Below, one piece after another: positions 34,298 to 42,630 of a stretch of DNA of 64,000 nucleotides. The position numbers and the translations under genes were made by a program. How positions within the stretch are numbered: the stretch's first letter is position 1; every line of letters starts with the position of its first letter. The stretch comes from Oscillospiraceae bacterium (GTDB lineage Bacteria > Bacillota > Clostridia > UMGS1840 > HGM11507), in contig SVKJ01000003.1 in the NCBI GenBank assembly GCA_015068525.1, forward strand, positions 1 to 64,000. The letters are read 5' to 3'. The notes beneath the pieces were generated by a model. It was not told where the DNA came from, searched no databases, and saw only the letters and a list, made by a program, of their open reading frames with translations.

Positions 34298-35800
34298 TTG
34301 AATAGTAACGATTATATCTTAAGAATGATAGACATTACAAAAACTTTCCCGGGTGTTGTGGCACTTGATAAAGCAAAACTTGAAGTAAGAGAAGGCAGTG
34401 TTCATTCACTTATGGGGGAGAACGGTGCAGGTAAATCAACTTTGATGAAATGCTTGTTTGGTGTCTATATCGAAGATAGCGGAAATATTTATATTTCGGG
34501 AGAAAAAGTGAATTTCAAAAATTCCAAACAAGCACTTGAAAATGGTGTTGCAATGGTGCATCAGGAACTTAATCAAGTTTTAGAGCAAACTGTAATGGAT
34601 AATATCTGGCTTGGAAGATTTCCGACAACAGGCGGAATAATAAATAAAAAGAAAATGTATGAAGATACCAAAAAAATATTTGAAGAACTTAATTTAAATA
34701 TAAAGCCTGATGAAAAAATATCAAAATTATCCGTTTCTCAAAGACAAATGATAGAAATTGCAAAAGCCTATTCTTATAATGCAAAAATTCTCGTGCTCGA
34801 CGAACCAACTTCTTCTTTAACAGAAGAAGAGGTAAAACGGCTTTTTGAAATTATAGATAAATTAAAGAAAAAAGGTTGCGGAATAATTTATATATCTCAT
34901 AAAATGGAAGAAATTTTAAAAATTTCAGACGATGTAACCATAATGAGAGATGGTAAATGGATAGCAACCGAAAAGGCAGAAAATTTAGATATAGATAAAA
35001 TTATAAAACTTATGGTCGGAAGAGATATGACTCACCGTTTTCCTGATAAAATAAACAAGCCGAAAGATACAATTTTAGATGTAAGAAATCTTACCTCATT
35101 TTATGCACCAGGTATAACTAATGTAAGTTTTGATTTACGAAAAGGCGAAATCTTGGGTGTGGCAGGACTTGTAGGCTCAGGAAGAACTGAACTATTAGAA
35201 ACTTTATTTGGTATAAAAAAGATAAAAAGCGGAGAAATAACTCTTCATTCAAGAAAAATAGAAAATAGTAATCCAAGACAGGCTATAAGAAACGGATTTG
35301 CACTGCTTACTGAAGAAAGAAGAAGTACAGGTATATTCGGAGGACTTAGCATAAAATTCAATTCCGTAATTTCAAATATAAAAGGTTACAGTAAATTCGG
35401 TTATTTAAATGATCAAAAAATGGAAAAAGATACAAAATGGGTAATAGACAGTATGAATGTTAAAACGCCAAGTCAGAAAACCCAAATAAAAACTTTGTCC
35501 GGAGGTAACCAGCAAAAAGTAATTTTAGGAAGATGGTTACTTACTGATCCTGAAATTCTTATGCTTGATGAACCAACAAGAGGAATTGATGTCGGTGCAA
35601 AGTTTGAAATATATCAGCTTATTTTAGAACTTGCCTCCCGTGATAAAGCAGTTATTATGGTTTCTTCAGAGATGACCGAACTTTTGGGAATTTGTGATAG
35701 AATTGCGGTTATGTCAAACGGACAAATGGCAGGAATTATAGAAAATGATGAAAATATAACTCAGGAAGAAATTTTAAAACTTGCATCAAAATATTTGTAG
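34298..35800 (+). CDS. mglA: Galactose-type ABC transporter ATP-binding protein
   Basis: A 500-residue tandem ATPase. The first domain has Walker A GENGAGKST and LVLDEPTSSL; the second has a degenerate Walker A (GLVGSGRTELLET), signature LSGGNQQK and LMLDEPTRGIDVG. This doubled layout is typical of MglA/RbsA sugar importers. TTG start with a modest GTGGTG site. Gap to mglB is 24 bases. Confidence 0.92.
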   Translation: MNSNDYILRMIDITKTFPGVVALDKAKLEVREGSVHSLMGENGAGKSTLMKCLFGVYIEDSGNIYISGEKVNFKNSKQALENGVAMVHQELNQVLEQTVMDNIWLGRFPTTGGIINKKKMYEDTKKIFEELNLNIKPDEKISKLSVSQRQMIEIAKAYSYNAKILVLDEPTSSLTEEEVKRLFEIIDKLKKKGCGIIYISHKMEEILKISDDVTIMRDGKWIATEKAENLDIDKIIKLMVGRDMTHRFPDKINKPKDTILDVRNLTSFYAPGITNVSFDLRKGEILGVAGLVGSGRTELLETLFGIKKIKSGEITLHSRKIENSNPRQAIRNGFALLTEERRSTGIFGGLSIKFNSVISNIKGYSKFGYLNDQKMEKDTKWVIDSMNVKTPSQKTQIKTLSGGNQQKVILGRWLLTDPEILMLDEPTRGIDVGAKFEIYQLILELASRDKAVIMVSSEMTELLGICDRIAVMSNGQMAGIIENDENITQEEILKLASKYL

Positions 35801-35812
35801 GAGGTGAAATTA

Positions 35813-36817
35813 ATGAAAAGAAAAATAAGTGATGTCCTTTTGGACTACTCGTTATATATTGTTCTGGGAGTAATGATTATTGCAGTAATAATTCACGATC
35901 CGACATTTATTTCGTTTAAGAATATAACCAATATATTAAGTCAGGCATCGACAAGAGGTATTTTAGCATTAGGTGTTGCAGGTCTTATCGTTCTTCAGGG
36001 TACAGACCTTTCTGCCGGCCGTATTTTAGGACTTACTGCAATTATTTCAGCATCACTTTTGCAATCAGTAAATTATGCATCAAGAATGTATCCCTCGTTA
36101 CCTCAACTTCCGCTTTTTTTACCGCTTATTATAGCAGTAATAGTGGGTGCAATATTCGGTGCAATTAATGGGTTTGGGGTAAGTAAACTCCATCTTCATG
36201 CATTTATTGTAACGCTTGGTACTCAACTTATTGCTTATGGTCTATCTGCAATTTATATTGACAGACCGCCTCTTGGCGCTCAACCAATAGCAAATTTTGA
36301 TGAAAGATATGTTGACTTTGTTACCGGGTATTTTAAAATAGGTAATTTAGAACTTCCTTATCTTGTTTTCTACCTTGCAATAATTGCGGTTATTATGTGG
36401 TTTATATGGAATAAAACAACACTGGGTAAAAATATGTTTGCAATAGGTGGAAATCCTGAAGCCGCTGCAGTTTCCGGTGTAAACTTGTTTAAAAACATTA
36501 TGACAATATATATTATCTCAGGAATCCTTTATGGTATAGCAGGTTTCTTGGAAGCGGGAAGAGTTGGATCTGCTACAAGTAATACAGGAATAAACTATGA
36601 ACTTGATGCCATAAGTGCCTGTGTCGTAGGGGGAGTATCTTTCTCCGGTGGTGTAGGTACAATACCTGGTGTAATAATTGGTACGATTATTCTACAGTTT
36701 ATTAATTACGGACTGAATTTCGTAGGAATAAGTCCATATTATCAGTATATAATCAAAGGTCTTATTATAATCCTTGCAGTATCAATTGACGTAAGAAAAT
36801 ATTTAGTAAAAAAATAA
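35813..36817 (+). CDS. mglC: Galactose-type ABC transporter permease
   Basis: A 334-residue inner-membrane permease of the MglC/RbsC type with about eight to ten spans; conserved GNPEAAAVSGVN and GAIFGAINGFGVSKLHLHAFIVTLGT segments. ATG 35813 follows AGGAGG. Its stop codon overlaps the operon terminator. Confidence 0.9.
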   Translation: MKRKISDVLLDYSLYIVLGVMIIAVIIHDPTFISFKNITNILSQASTRGILALGVAGLIVLQGTDLSAGRILGLTAIISASLLQSVNYASRMYPSLPQLPLFLPLIIAVIVGAIFGAINGFGVSKLHLHAFIVTLGTQLIAYGLSAIYIDRPPLGAQPIANFDERYVDFVTGYFKIGNLELPYLVFYLAIIAVIMWFIWNKTTLGKNMFAIGGNPEAAAVSGVNLFKNIMTIYIISGILYGIAGFLEAGRVGSATSNTGINYELDAISACVVGGVSFSGGVGTIPGVIIGTIILQFINYGLNFVGISPYYQYIIKGLIIILAVSIDVRKYLVKK

Positions 36818-36841
36818 AGCCGTAAGGCTTTATTTTTTTTT
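36812..36841 (+). terminator. Intrinsic terminator of the mgl operon
   Basis: AAAGCC/GGCTTT stem extendable by AAAT/ATTT, GTAA loop, then nine T. The stem overlaps the mglC stop codon. Confidence 0.9.
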
Positions 36842-36889
36842 ACTTTTATTATATAATTATTTAGTAAAACACTTTTGGAGGTAAATGTT

Positions 36890-37627
36890 ATGATAAAAGA
36901 CGGAGTGGATAAAAAAGAAAAAATTATATCATTTTTAATGCTTGGTCAGTCTAATATGGCAGGCAGAGGAGAATTTAAAGATGTTGAACCGATAGATAAT
37001 GAAAAATGTTATATGTTAAGAATGGGAAGATGGCAAAAAATGAGTGAGCCGATAAATCCTGACAGAGCAATCTGGGGGATAAGATTTCATAGTGGTGTAA
37101 GTTTAGGTGCAAGTTTTGCCGATTCTTTTTCTAAAGAGTTTAACTGCTCTGTAGGACTTATACCTTGTGCTGACGGTGGGACAACTTTGTCCCAGTGGAT
37201 GCCTGAAGAATTGCTTTTTGACCATGCTGTTATGATGGCGAGCCTTGCCAAACGAACATCTGAAATCGGAGGAATTTTATGGCATCAGGGAGAAAGTGAC
37301 TGCATAAATTTAGATAGTAAGAAGTATAAAGAAAATTTTATAAAAATGATTACCAAATTAAGGGAGGAACTTGGCGACTTAAATCTTCCTGTTATTATAG
37401 GGGAACTGTCAGAAGACATCTCTTTGGAATGGGTAGATGAAGGAAGTGTTAAAATACTTAATAACACTTTTTACGAAATTTCAAAAGAGATAAAAAATTG
37501 CATAGTAGTTTCTTCCAAAGGCATAACTTTAAAAGATGATAATCTTCATTTTGATTCAAAGGGATTAAGAGAATTCGGCATAAGATACTTTAATAAATAT
37601 AAAGAGTTGGGAGTATTTAATGGTTAA
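36890..37627 (+). CDS. SASA-family carbohydrate acetylesterase (sialate O-acetylesterase-like)
   Basis: A 245-residue SGNH/GDSL-type esterase. The catalytic-serine block is MLGQSNMAGRG near residue 18, block III-like GILWHQGESD is near the middle, and a C-terminal DNLHFDSKGLREFG carries the Asp-x-x-His. It removes acetyl groups from sugars. No signal peptide, so cytoplasmic. ATG 36890 has TGGAGGT upstream. It follows the sugar importer and overlaps the VanZ gene by eight bases. Confidence 0.85.
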   Translation: MIKDGVDKKEKIISFLMLGQSNMAGRGEFKDVEPIDNEKCYMLRMGRWQKMSEPINPDRAIWGIRFHSGVSLGASFADSFSKEFNCSVGLIPCADGGTTLSQWMPEELLFDHAVMMASLAKRTSEIGGILWHQGESDCINLDSKKYKENFIKMITKLREELGDLNLPVIIGELSEDISLEWVDEGSVKILNNTFYEISKEIKNCIVVSSKGITLKDDNLHFDSKGLREFGIRYFNKYKELGVFNG

Positions 37628-38123
37628 GAAAATTATTTTATGGATAATTACTATTTTCTGGGCAATAATGATTTTTATGTTTTCTTCTGAACCGTCCGAT
37701 ATGTCAAATAAAACAAGTATTGGCTTTACAGAAAACATTATTACAATACTTGTAAAAGCAGATTTAATTGATATTCCTGTTTCGTCATTAGGAGCAGAAG
37801 AGTTTATACATAAGATAGCAGAAAAGATAAATCATTATATAAGAAAACTTGCCCATTTTAGTGCTTATTTAGTATTAGGCGTTTTAGTATATAATCTTTT
37901 ACTTTGTTATTTTAACAGTAAAAAATCTATATTATATGCACTTCTTATATGTTTACTCTATGCCATAAGTGATGAAATTCATCAACTTTTTGTCCCTGGC
38001 AGAGCAGGACAGGTAAGAGATGTTTTGATTGACTTTTCGGGTACAACACTTGGCGTTATTTCGGTTTGGTTAATTGATAGAATAAAAAATGTAATAAATA
38101 ATGAAAAAAAGAATATTTTATAG
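37620..38123 (+). CDS. VanZ family membrane protein
   Basis: A 167-residue protein with about four membrane helices and the VanZ hallmarks FMFSSEPSDMSN, KLAHFSAYLVLG and DEIHQLFVPGRAGQVRDVLIDFSGTTLG. VanZ-like proteins are linked to low-level teicoplanin resistance and possibly lipid carrier exposure. It overlaps the esterase gene, implying co-translation. Confidence 0.9.
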   Translation: MVKKIILWIITIFWAIMIFMFSSEPSDMSNKTSIGFTENIITILVKADLIDIPVSSLGAEEFIHKIAEKINHYIRKLAHFSAYLVLGVLVYNLLLCYFNSKKSILYALLICLLYAISDEIHQLFVPGRAGQVRDVLIDFSGTTLGVISVWLIDRIKNVINNEKKNIL

Positions 38124-38143
38124 GGGAGGGGTTTCGTCCCATC

Positions 38144-38372
38144 CTGTAACAAAAAAACTTGGAGTTATGCCGAGTGCCCCTAAGGACACTCGGCAGTTTT
38201 ATTCGCCTTTGGTCGAGTGGTATTTGCTTTGCAAGTGATATTGCTACGCAGTGGTATTGCCTTCGGCAGTTTATTGGCGAATAAAATACCACTAAAACCA
38301 AAGGTTTTAATAACACTTTTGACTTATCAAAAATATCACTCTGTACGAAGTACAGAATATCACTTGAAAAAA
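38144..38372 (+). repeat. Mini-hairpin array B
   Basis: A run of hairpins: TGCCGAGTG/CACTCGGCA (9 bp), an outer TTTTATTCGCC/GGCGAATAAAA pair enclosing TTGC/GCAA, TTGC-TAC-GCA and TTGCC-TTC-GGCA units, then AAAACC/GGTTTT, TTTTGA/TCAAAA and CTGTAC/GTACAG. The separator word reads GTGGTAT/GTGATAT on the left and ATACCAC/ATATCAC on the right. A 132-codon minus-strand open frame crosses it but is only repeat sequence. Confidence 0.78.
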
Positions 38373-38411
38373 AAGTAAAATTACAGTATAATAATCGCAG
38401 AGGTGATATCG

Positions 38412-38641
38412 ATGGCAGCCAGTGTATTAAGGGAGAAAGCAAAACAGTTTGCAAAAGATATGGTTTTCTTATGCAGAGAAATTAAATCAAGCCACAAAGA
38501 AGCGGTATTAGTAAATCAATTATTGCGTTCAGCAACTTCGATAGGTGCTAATCTTCACGAAGCACAATATGCTCAAAGCAAGAATGTGGCGCTATTCGCA
38601 GAATGTTAATTTCATCACTAAAAACAATTAAATCTAAATAA
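38412..38641 (+). pseudogene. Four-helix-bundle protein (S23/IVP family), internally deleted
   Basis: Begins at ATG behind AGAGGTG with helices typical of the family: FAKDMVFLCREIKSSHKEAVLVNQLL and LLRSATSIGANLHEAQYAQSK. The normal protein of about 115-125 residues then has two more helices, but here the frame stops at 38607-38609. In another frame at about 38597-38641 the usual C-terminal end (RRMLISSLKTIKSK) appears. The middle has thus been lost, with a frameshift. Family members occur in 23S rRNA intervening sequences and next to hairpin repeats, as here. Confidence 0.8.
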
Positions 38642-38647
38642 TAGTAA

Positions 38648-38679
38648 GCCTGAAACGATAATTCTCGTTTCAGGCTTTT
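38648..38679 (+). terminator. Intrinsic terminator after the four-helix-bundle pseudogene
   Basis: Stem GCCTGAAACGA/TCGTTTCAGGC (11 bp), short loop, then TTTT. Confidence 0.88.
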
Positions 38680-38793
38680 ATAATAAGGTTTTAGGATATC
38701 CTAAATATTCGGAGGATGGTATACATTTTCCCTGCTTGTTACAGTACCGGACAAGATTTTTATTAAAAAACTTAACAAATTCCACCAAAACTA

Positions 38794-38822
38794 TTGATAA
38801 AACATAAAAATCGCAGTATAAT
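38794..38822 (+). promoter_or_regulatory. Promoter of structured RNA copy 1
   Basis: TTGATA (38794-38799), 17-base spacer, TATAAT (38817-38822), eight bases before the closing stem of the RNA. Same geometry as the promoter of copy 2. Confidence 0.8.
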
Positions 38823-38829
38823 AGTAAAT

Positions 38830-39036
38830 GCGAAACCAATTTAATATATTATACAGTGTTGAGGTATATTTTCTTTTGGGATAATATACTTATCTTTACA
38901 TATGCTGATGTTTGAATTTGATAAAAACGCAAATTTCAGTTATCAGTGTATGTGTATATCTCATGCTGTATAAATTGGTTTCGCGACTATCGGAGTTTGC
39001 GTTTTTTATGCGTCTGCTTCGGTAGGCGCATTTTTT
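38830..39036 (+). ncRNA. Structured noncoding RNA, copy 1 (unidentified class)
   Basis: About 207 nt. Perfect 14-bp closing stem GCGAAACCAATTTA (38830-38843) / TAAATTGGTTTCGC (38971-38984). Inside are TATACAG/CTGTATA extended by a bulged stem, a GTATATT/AATATAC hairpin, and a 12-bp stem ACATATGCTGAT/ATCAGTGTATGT. After the closing stem come GAC-TA-TCGGAG, GTTTTTTATGCG and a terminator hairpin (39008-39031) with six T. Copy 2 shares this plan and the 3' motif. It might be a free RNA or the leader of the gene at 39065. Confidence 0.72.
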
Positions 39037-39064
39037 AATTTATAATTTTAGGGGGAGTATTTTT

Positions 39065-39418
39065 ATGGCAACTATAGCAATGTGGATATGTATTATCTTA
39101 GCATTTGGACTAGGCATTCCATTACTAGAGGCAGATATGGAGCTTTTAGGTACTTTATGCTTGGGTGGTTTTGCGTTATTGGGACTGTTTTTAGAATCTA
39201 AATTAACAACACCAGAAGAAAAAAGAGCGGAGGAAGATTATAAAAAAGAACAAGAATTTAAAAAAATGAATTGCGGTTATAAGTGCCCTAATTGCGGTGC
39301 AAAGGCAGGACATAAAATAAGTGCAATATCTAAAAGTTTTTCTATCAGCACCTTTGGAATTGCTTCTAGTAAAATTGGTAAAACATATAAATGTGAAAAA
39401 TGTGGTTACCTGTGGTGA
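39065..39418 (+). CDS. Small membrane protein with C-terminal zinc ribbon
   Basis: A 117-residue protein: two N-terminal hydrophobic segments (about 3-20 and 30-45), a Lys/Glu linker, and a C-terminal zinc ribbon CPNC ... CEKC. RBS AGGGGGAG. It starts 29 bases after the terminator of structured RNA copy 1 and may be controlled by it. I recognise no named family; role unknown. Confidence 0.7.
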   Translation: MATIAMWICIILAFGLGIPLLEADMELLGTLCLGGFALLGLFLESKLTTPEEKRAEEDYKKEQEFKKMNCGYKCPNCGAKAGHKISAISKSFSISTFGIASSKIGKTYKCEKCGYLW

Positions 39419-39568
39419 GGTGCGACTTTGATGAAATCAAAATAATACTATATGTATAAGTGTGTTTCTATAACTTAAAATAAGAAATTTATAAGGGAAA
39501 ATATCTATATCTCCTTATTATTAAGAACATATGTCATAGTAGAGTTTCTACAGCCTCTCGCGGTAAAT

Positions 39569-39600
39569 AAAAAACTTGGAGTTATTTCTCCAAGTTTTTT
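39569..39600. terminator. Bidirectional terminator between the zinc-ribbon gene and frr
   Basis: AAAAAACTTGGAG/CTCCAAGTTTTTT with a TTATTT loop; A and T tracts allow use on both strands. It probably serves frr (minus). The 17 bases at 39569-39585 recur exactly at 38152-38168. Confidence 0.88.
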
Positions 39601-39610
39601 ATATGAAATA

Positions 39611-40165
39611 TTAAACTGTTAAAATTTCTTTTTCTTTTTCTTTTGCAATATCGTCAATATTTTTAACGAATTTATCAGTAATTTTCTGGATTTTATCTTC
39701 TGCTTCTTTTACATCGTCTTCAGTAATTTTGTTATCTTTCTTTAAAGCCTTGATTTTGTCGATTCCGTCTCTTCTTATGTTTCTAACTGAAACTTTTGAG
39801 TTTTCAGCAATTTTTGAAACATCTTTAACAAGTGCTTTTCTTCTTTCTTCTGTAAGAGGAGGGAAGTTAAGTCTTATAACTTTTCCGTCGTTTGTAGGAT
39901 TGATGCCTATATCTGATTTCTGGATTTCTTTTTCAATTTCTTTTAAAACTGATGCGTCCCATGGCTGAATAAGTAAAGTTCTTGCTTCAGGTACTGAAAC
40001 ATTACCAAGTTGATTTATAGGGGTAGGAGTGCCGTAATATTCAACCTTTATTTTATCTAAGATTGCAGGATTTGCTCTGCCTGCACGGATTGATGCATAC
40101 TCATTGTTAAGTGCATCAATTGATTTTTGCATTTTAACTTCAATATTTGCAATTGTTTCTTTCAT
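39611..40165 (-). CDS. frr: Ribosome recycling factor
   Basis: A 184-residue RRF with the canonical N-terminal half (SIRAGRANPAILDKIKVEYYGTPTPINQLG), the P-x-E-A-R-T-LLIQPWD block and the C-terminal helix DDVKEAEDKIQKITDKFV. Splits post-termination ribosomes with EF-G. Downstream of pyrH on the minus strand in the normal pyrH-frr order, but without rpsB-tsf before or uppS after. Confidence 0.97.
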   Translation of the reverse strand: MKETIANIEVKMQKSIDALNNEYASIRAGRANPAILDKIKVEYYGTPTPINQLGNVSVPEARTLLIQPWDASVLKEIEKEIQKSDIGINPTNDGKVIRLNFPPLTEERRKALVKDVSKIAENSKVSVRNIRRDGIDKIKALKKDNKITEDDVKEAEDKIQKITDKFVKNIDDIAKEKEKEILTV

Positions 40166-40190
40166 AATAATCTATATCCTTTCATAAAAA

Positions 40191-40898
40191 TTACTCGCCA
40201 ACGTAAGTTCCTATTTTTTCGCCTTTTACAACTTTTATTATATTCTCAGGAATATCAAGACCAAATACTTCAATAGGAATATTATTATCCATACATAGTG
40301 AAATAGCAGTTGAGTCCATAACTTTTAAACCTTTGTTAAGAACATCAATATATTTAATTGAGTCAAATTTAATTGCGCTTTTATCTATATTAGGATCTGC
40401 AGTATAAACACCGTCAACATTTTTAGCAAGAAGTATTACATCTGCTTCTATTTCCGCTGCTCTTAAAGATGCAGCAGTATCAGTAGAGAAGAATGGGTTG
40501 CCTGTTCCACAACCGAAAACAACAACTCTGCCTTTTTCTAAATGCCTTATTGCTTTGTTTCTTATATAAGGTTCTGCAATTTGCTTCATTTCAATACCTG
40601 TCTGAACTCTTGCCTGAACTCCAACAGATTCTAAAGTGTCAAGTATAGCAAGAGCGTTTATTGTTGTAGCAAGCATCCCCATGTGGTCGGCTCTTGTTCT
40701 GTCCATATTATCTCCGCTTCTGCCTCTCCAGAAATTACCTCCGCCAACTACTATTGCAACCTGAATGTTCATTTCGGTAAGAATTTTAATCTGTTCGCAA
40801 ACTTCCTTAATCTTTTTAAAATTAAGACCAAATCCACCTTCATTTGATAATGCTTCTCCGCTTAATTTTAAAAGAATTCTTTTGTACTTGCAGTCCAT
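40191..40898 (-). CDS. pyrH: UMP kinase
   Basis: A 235-residue UMP kinase of the amino-acid-kinase fold, with KLSGEALSNEGGFG, VVVGGGNFWRGRSG, RADHMGMLATTINALA and GTGNPFFSTDTAA. Phosphorylates UMP to UDP and is GTP-regulated in bacteria. It begins the minus-strand pair with frr. Reading the minus strand, a TATAAT lies about 43 bases before the start (plus 40941-40946) with a weak -35. Confidence 0.97.
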   Translation of the reverse strand: MDCKYKRILLKLSGEALSNEGGFGLNFKKIKEVCEQIKILTEMNIQVAIVVGGGNFWRGRSGDNMDRTRADHMGMLATTINALAILDTLESVGVQARVQTGIEMKQIAEPYIRNKAIRHLEKGRVVVFGCGTGNPFFSTDTAASLRAAEIEADVILLAKNVDGVYTADPNIDKSAIKFDSIKYIDVLNKGLKVMDSTAISLCMDNNIPIEVFGLDIPENIIKVVKGEKIGTYVGE

Positions 40899-41012
40899 AA
40901 AATCATCCTTTCACTATGTAATTATATATAATCAATTTATATTATATCATATATATTTAAAATTTTAAAGAATTATTTTTAAAAAACTTAAGAAAATCAA
41001 CCTTACCTTTTA

Positions 41013-41041
41013 TTGACTATAAAAAAATATAATGATATAAT
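41013..41041 (+). promoter_or_regulatory. Sigma-A promoter for the 41059 membrane protein gene
   Basis: TTGACT (41013-41018), 17-base spacer, TATAAT (41036-41041), 18 bases before the start codon, giving a very short leader. Confidence 0.8.
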
Positions 41042-41058
41042 TTACAGGGGGGATATAA

Positions 41059-42339
41059 GTGCTAAAAATATTTAGGGATTTTTCATCTGAAAATAATAAA
41101 AAAGATTTTATTCTTGCAAGGCGTATAATTGAAATAATTTTATATTTAACAGCATCAATTCAACTTTTTCAGGAGTTTTCCGACAGCAGATATTTTGACC
41201 AGTTTATGATTATACTCTCATGCTTGGGTATGTATGTGTTTTATTTTGGTGCATTGAAAAAAATGTTCTATATCATAGAAAATTTTGAAACCGAATATTA
41301 TATTGGGCAGAAAGAAATGATGGATTTTCATAATAACTTTATTGCCAGCATGTTTATTCCTATGATATTTTTATTTAAAACTGATGAAAGAATATTTACG
41401 GGAACTTCTTTGTGGGACCTTGATTCTATGAAAAAAATTATTCTTTTGATAACTTTTTGTTCGCTGATTTACTATCGTTTTTTAGTATTTTATGCCAAAA
41501 GATATTCTGAGAAAATTAAAATCAATGAAGAATACGAAGGCTCTGATAACGTAAGTCGATATTATAACGGACTTTTATATTTATCGATATTTGGCTTTCT
41601 GTTAGATTTTTGCTTGTGTATTTTAAATATCGAACTCTTTAGTAGTATGGAGTGGAAAAATAATTTTTTTGCCAATACTACGTTGGATATATCTTCCTTT
41701 CTTCTTTTGTGTGTTCTTGTGCTTTTCTTTATTAATGATAAAAAGCGTATAGTTTTAAGTGTACTTCTTACAATTACTGTTTCATATATTAGTTACAGTT
41801 CATATATGCAGTTTAGTGAGGTTAAAACATATAACTTTGGAACAGCTGATTATACCGATTATTTGATTTTTGATAAAGAAACCAATAAATATGCTGATGT
41901 TATCTGTCATTTTGGAGTAGATGAGAATAATAACGGGATATTTAAATATTATATTCTTCTTTTAGAAAAAACTGAAGAAGGATATAAAATTATCGAAGAA
42001 GCATTTGCAAGCGGTAATTATGAGTCAACCGAATATAAAAACACTTTTTCGGAGTGGCAGGACAGAGATTCTGATACTTATTTTCGAAAAAAAGATTTGG
42101 AAAAAGGAGAAAAACCTGTTTCATTTAAAATTACCAATGAAAAAGTTAAATGTGAAAAGGGTGGTTTGTTAGAAGAATATATAGACAGCAAACAATATGT
42201 AAAAGTGAATTTTTACGATGAAAAAACAGATAGTGTTATTGTAGGAGACGGATATATAAATTTCAGAGGTAATATACTTGAAAAATCAGATAGATTAGAT
42301 GGATATTTAGACAAAATGTTTGAAAGAGCTAAAATATAA
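41059..42339 (+). CDS. Polytopic membrane protein of unknown function
   Basis: A 426-residue protein. The N-terminal two thirds (to about 255) has six or seven hydrophobic segments; the C-terminal third is a soluble, Glu/Lys/Asp-rich domain with several Tyr and Phe residues, after a last membrane helix (LSVLLTITVSYISYSSY). GTG start with GGGGGG nearby. No family is recognised. It has its own promoter and is followed by mini-hairpin array C and a PspC gene. The large soluble tail suggests a sensor or envelope protein. Confidence 0.65.
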   Translation: MLKIFRDFSSENNKKDFILARRIIEIILYLTASIQLFQEFSDSRYFDQFMIILSCLGMYVFYFGALKKMFYIIENFETEYYIGQKEMMDFHNNFIASMFIPMIFLFKTDERIFTGTSLWDLDSMKKIILLITFCSLIYYRFLVFYAKRYSEKIKINEEYEGSDNVSRYYNGLLYLSIFGFLLDFCLCILNIELFSSMEWKNNFFANTTLDISSFLLLCVLVLFFINDKKRIVLSVLLTITVSYISYSSYMQFSEVKTYNFGTADYTDYLIFDKETNKYADVICHFGVDENNNGIFKYYILLLEKTEEGYKIIEEAFASGNYESTEYKNTFSEWQDRDSDTYFRKKDLEKGEKPVSFKITNEKVKCEKGGLLEEYIDSKQYVKVNFYDEKTDSVIVGDGYINFRGNILEKSDRLDGYLDKMFERAKI

Positions 42340-42345
42340 CAACTA

Positions 42346-42374
42346 TTGAAATTTTTGTGTATTTGTTGTATAAT
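42346..42374 (+). promoter_or_regulatory. Sigma-A promoter reading into array C and the PspC gene
   Basis: TTGAAA (42346-42351), 17-base spacer, TATAAT (42369-42374). Transcripts from it would carry the whole hairpin array as a leader of about 250 nt before the PspC-domain gene. Confidence 0.75.
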
Positions 42375-42375
42375 A

Positions 42376-42582
42376 GATTTAAATTAAGTTAAATCTATTC
42401 AGCTGAATTTGCCTTTCGCGAGCTAAATGTGCTGACGCACGCTAAATTACTTCGTAGCTAAATTTACCTACGCTAAGCTATATAAGCGAATTTAATTTAG
42501 CTACTCCAAAGGAGTTATTTAGTTATGGAACAAAGTGGAATAATTTAGCTTTGCAACTTGTTGAAAAATTTAGCTAAAAAGT
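42376..42582 (+). repeat. Mini-hairpin array C
   Basis: Starts with AGATTTAA/TTAAATCT and palindrome ATTCAGCTGAAT. The word GCTAAAT then separates small hairpins such as GTGC-TGAC-GCAC and TAC-TTC-GTA. The right half carries CTCC-AAA-GGAG and the reverse-complement word ATTTAGC three times. The left and right words can pair, folding the region into a branched stem. Confidence 0.78.
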
Positions 42583-42630
42583 TTGGTATCTAAAATGTTT
42601 ACTAATTGTATAATAAATGGGGGTCATACT

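Noticed and set aside
38056..38454. 132-codon minus-strand open frame over array B
   Set aside because: It covers the end of the VanZ gene, the hairpin array and the start of the four-helix-bundle pseudogene; composition follows repeats, not a protein.
38830..39036. Firm call of 6S RNA
   Set aside because: The long perfect stems leave no large central bubble that I can identify with confidence, and I cannot run the covariance model; kept as unidentified.
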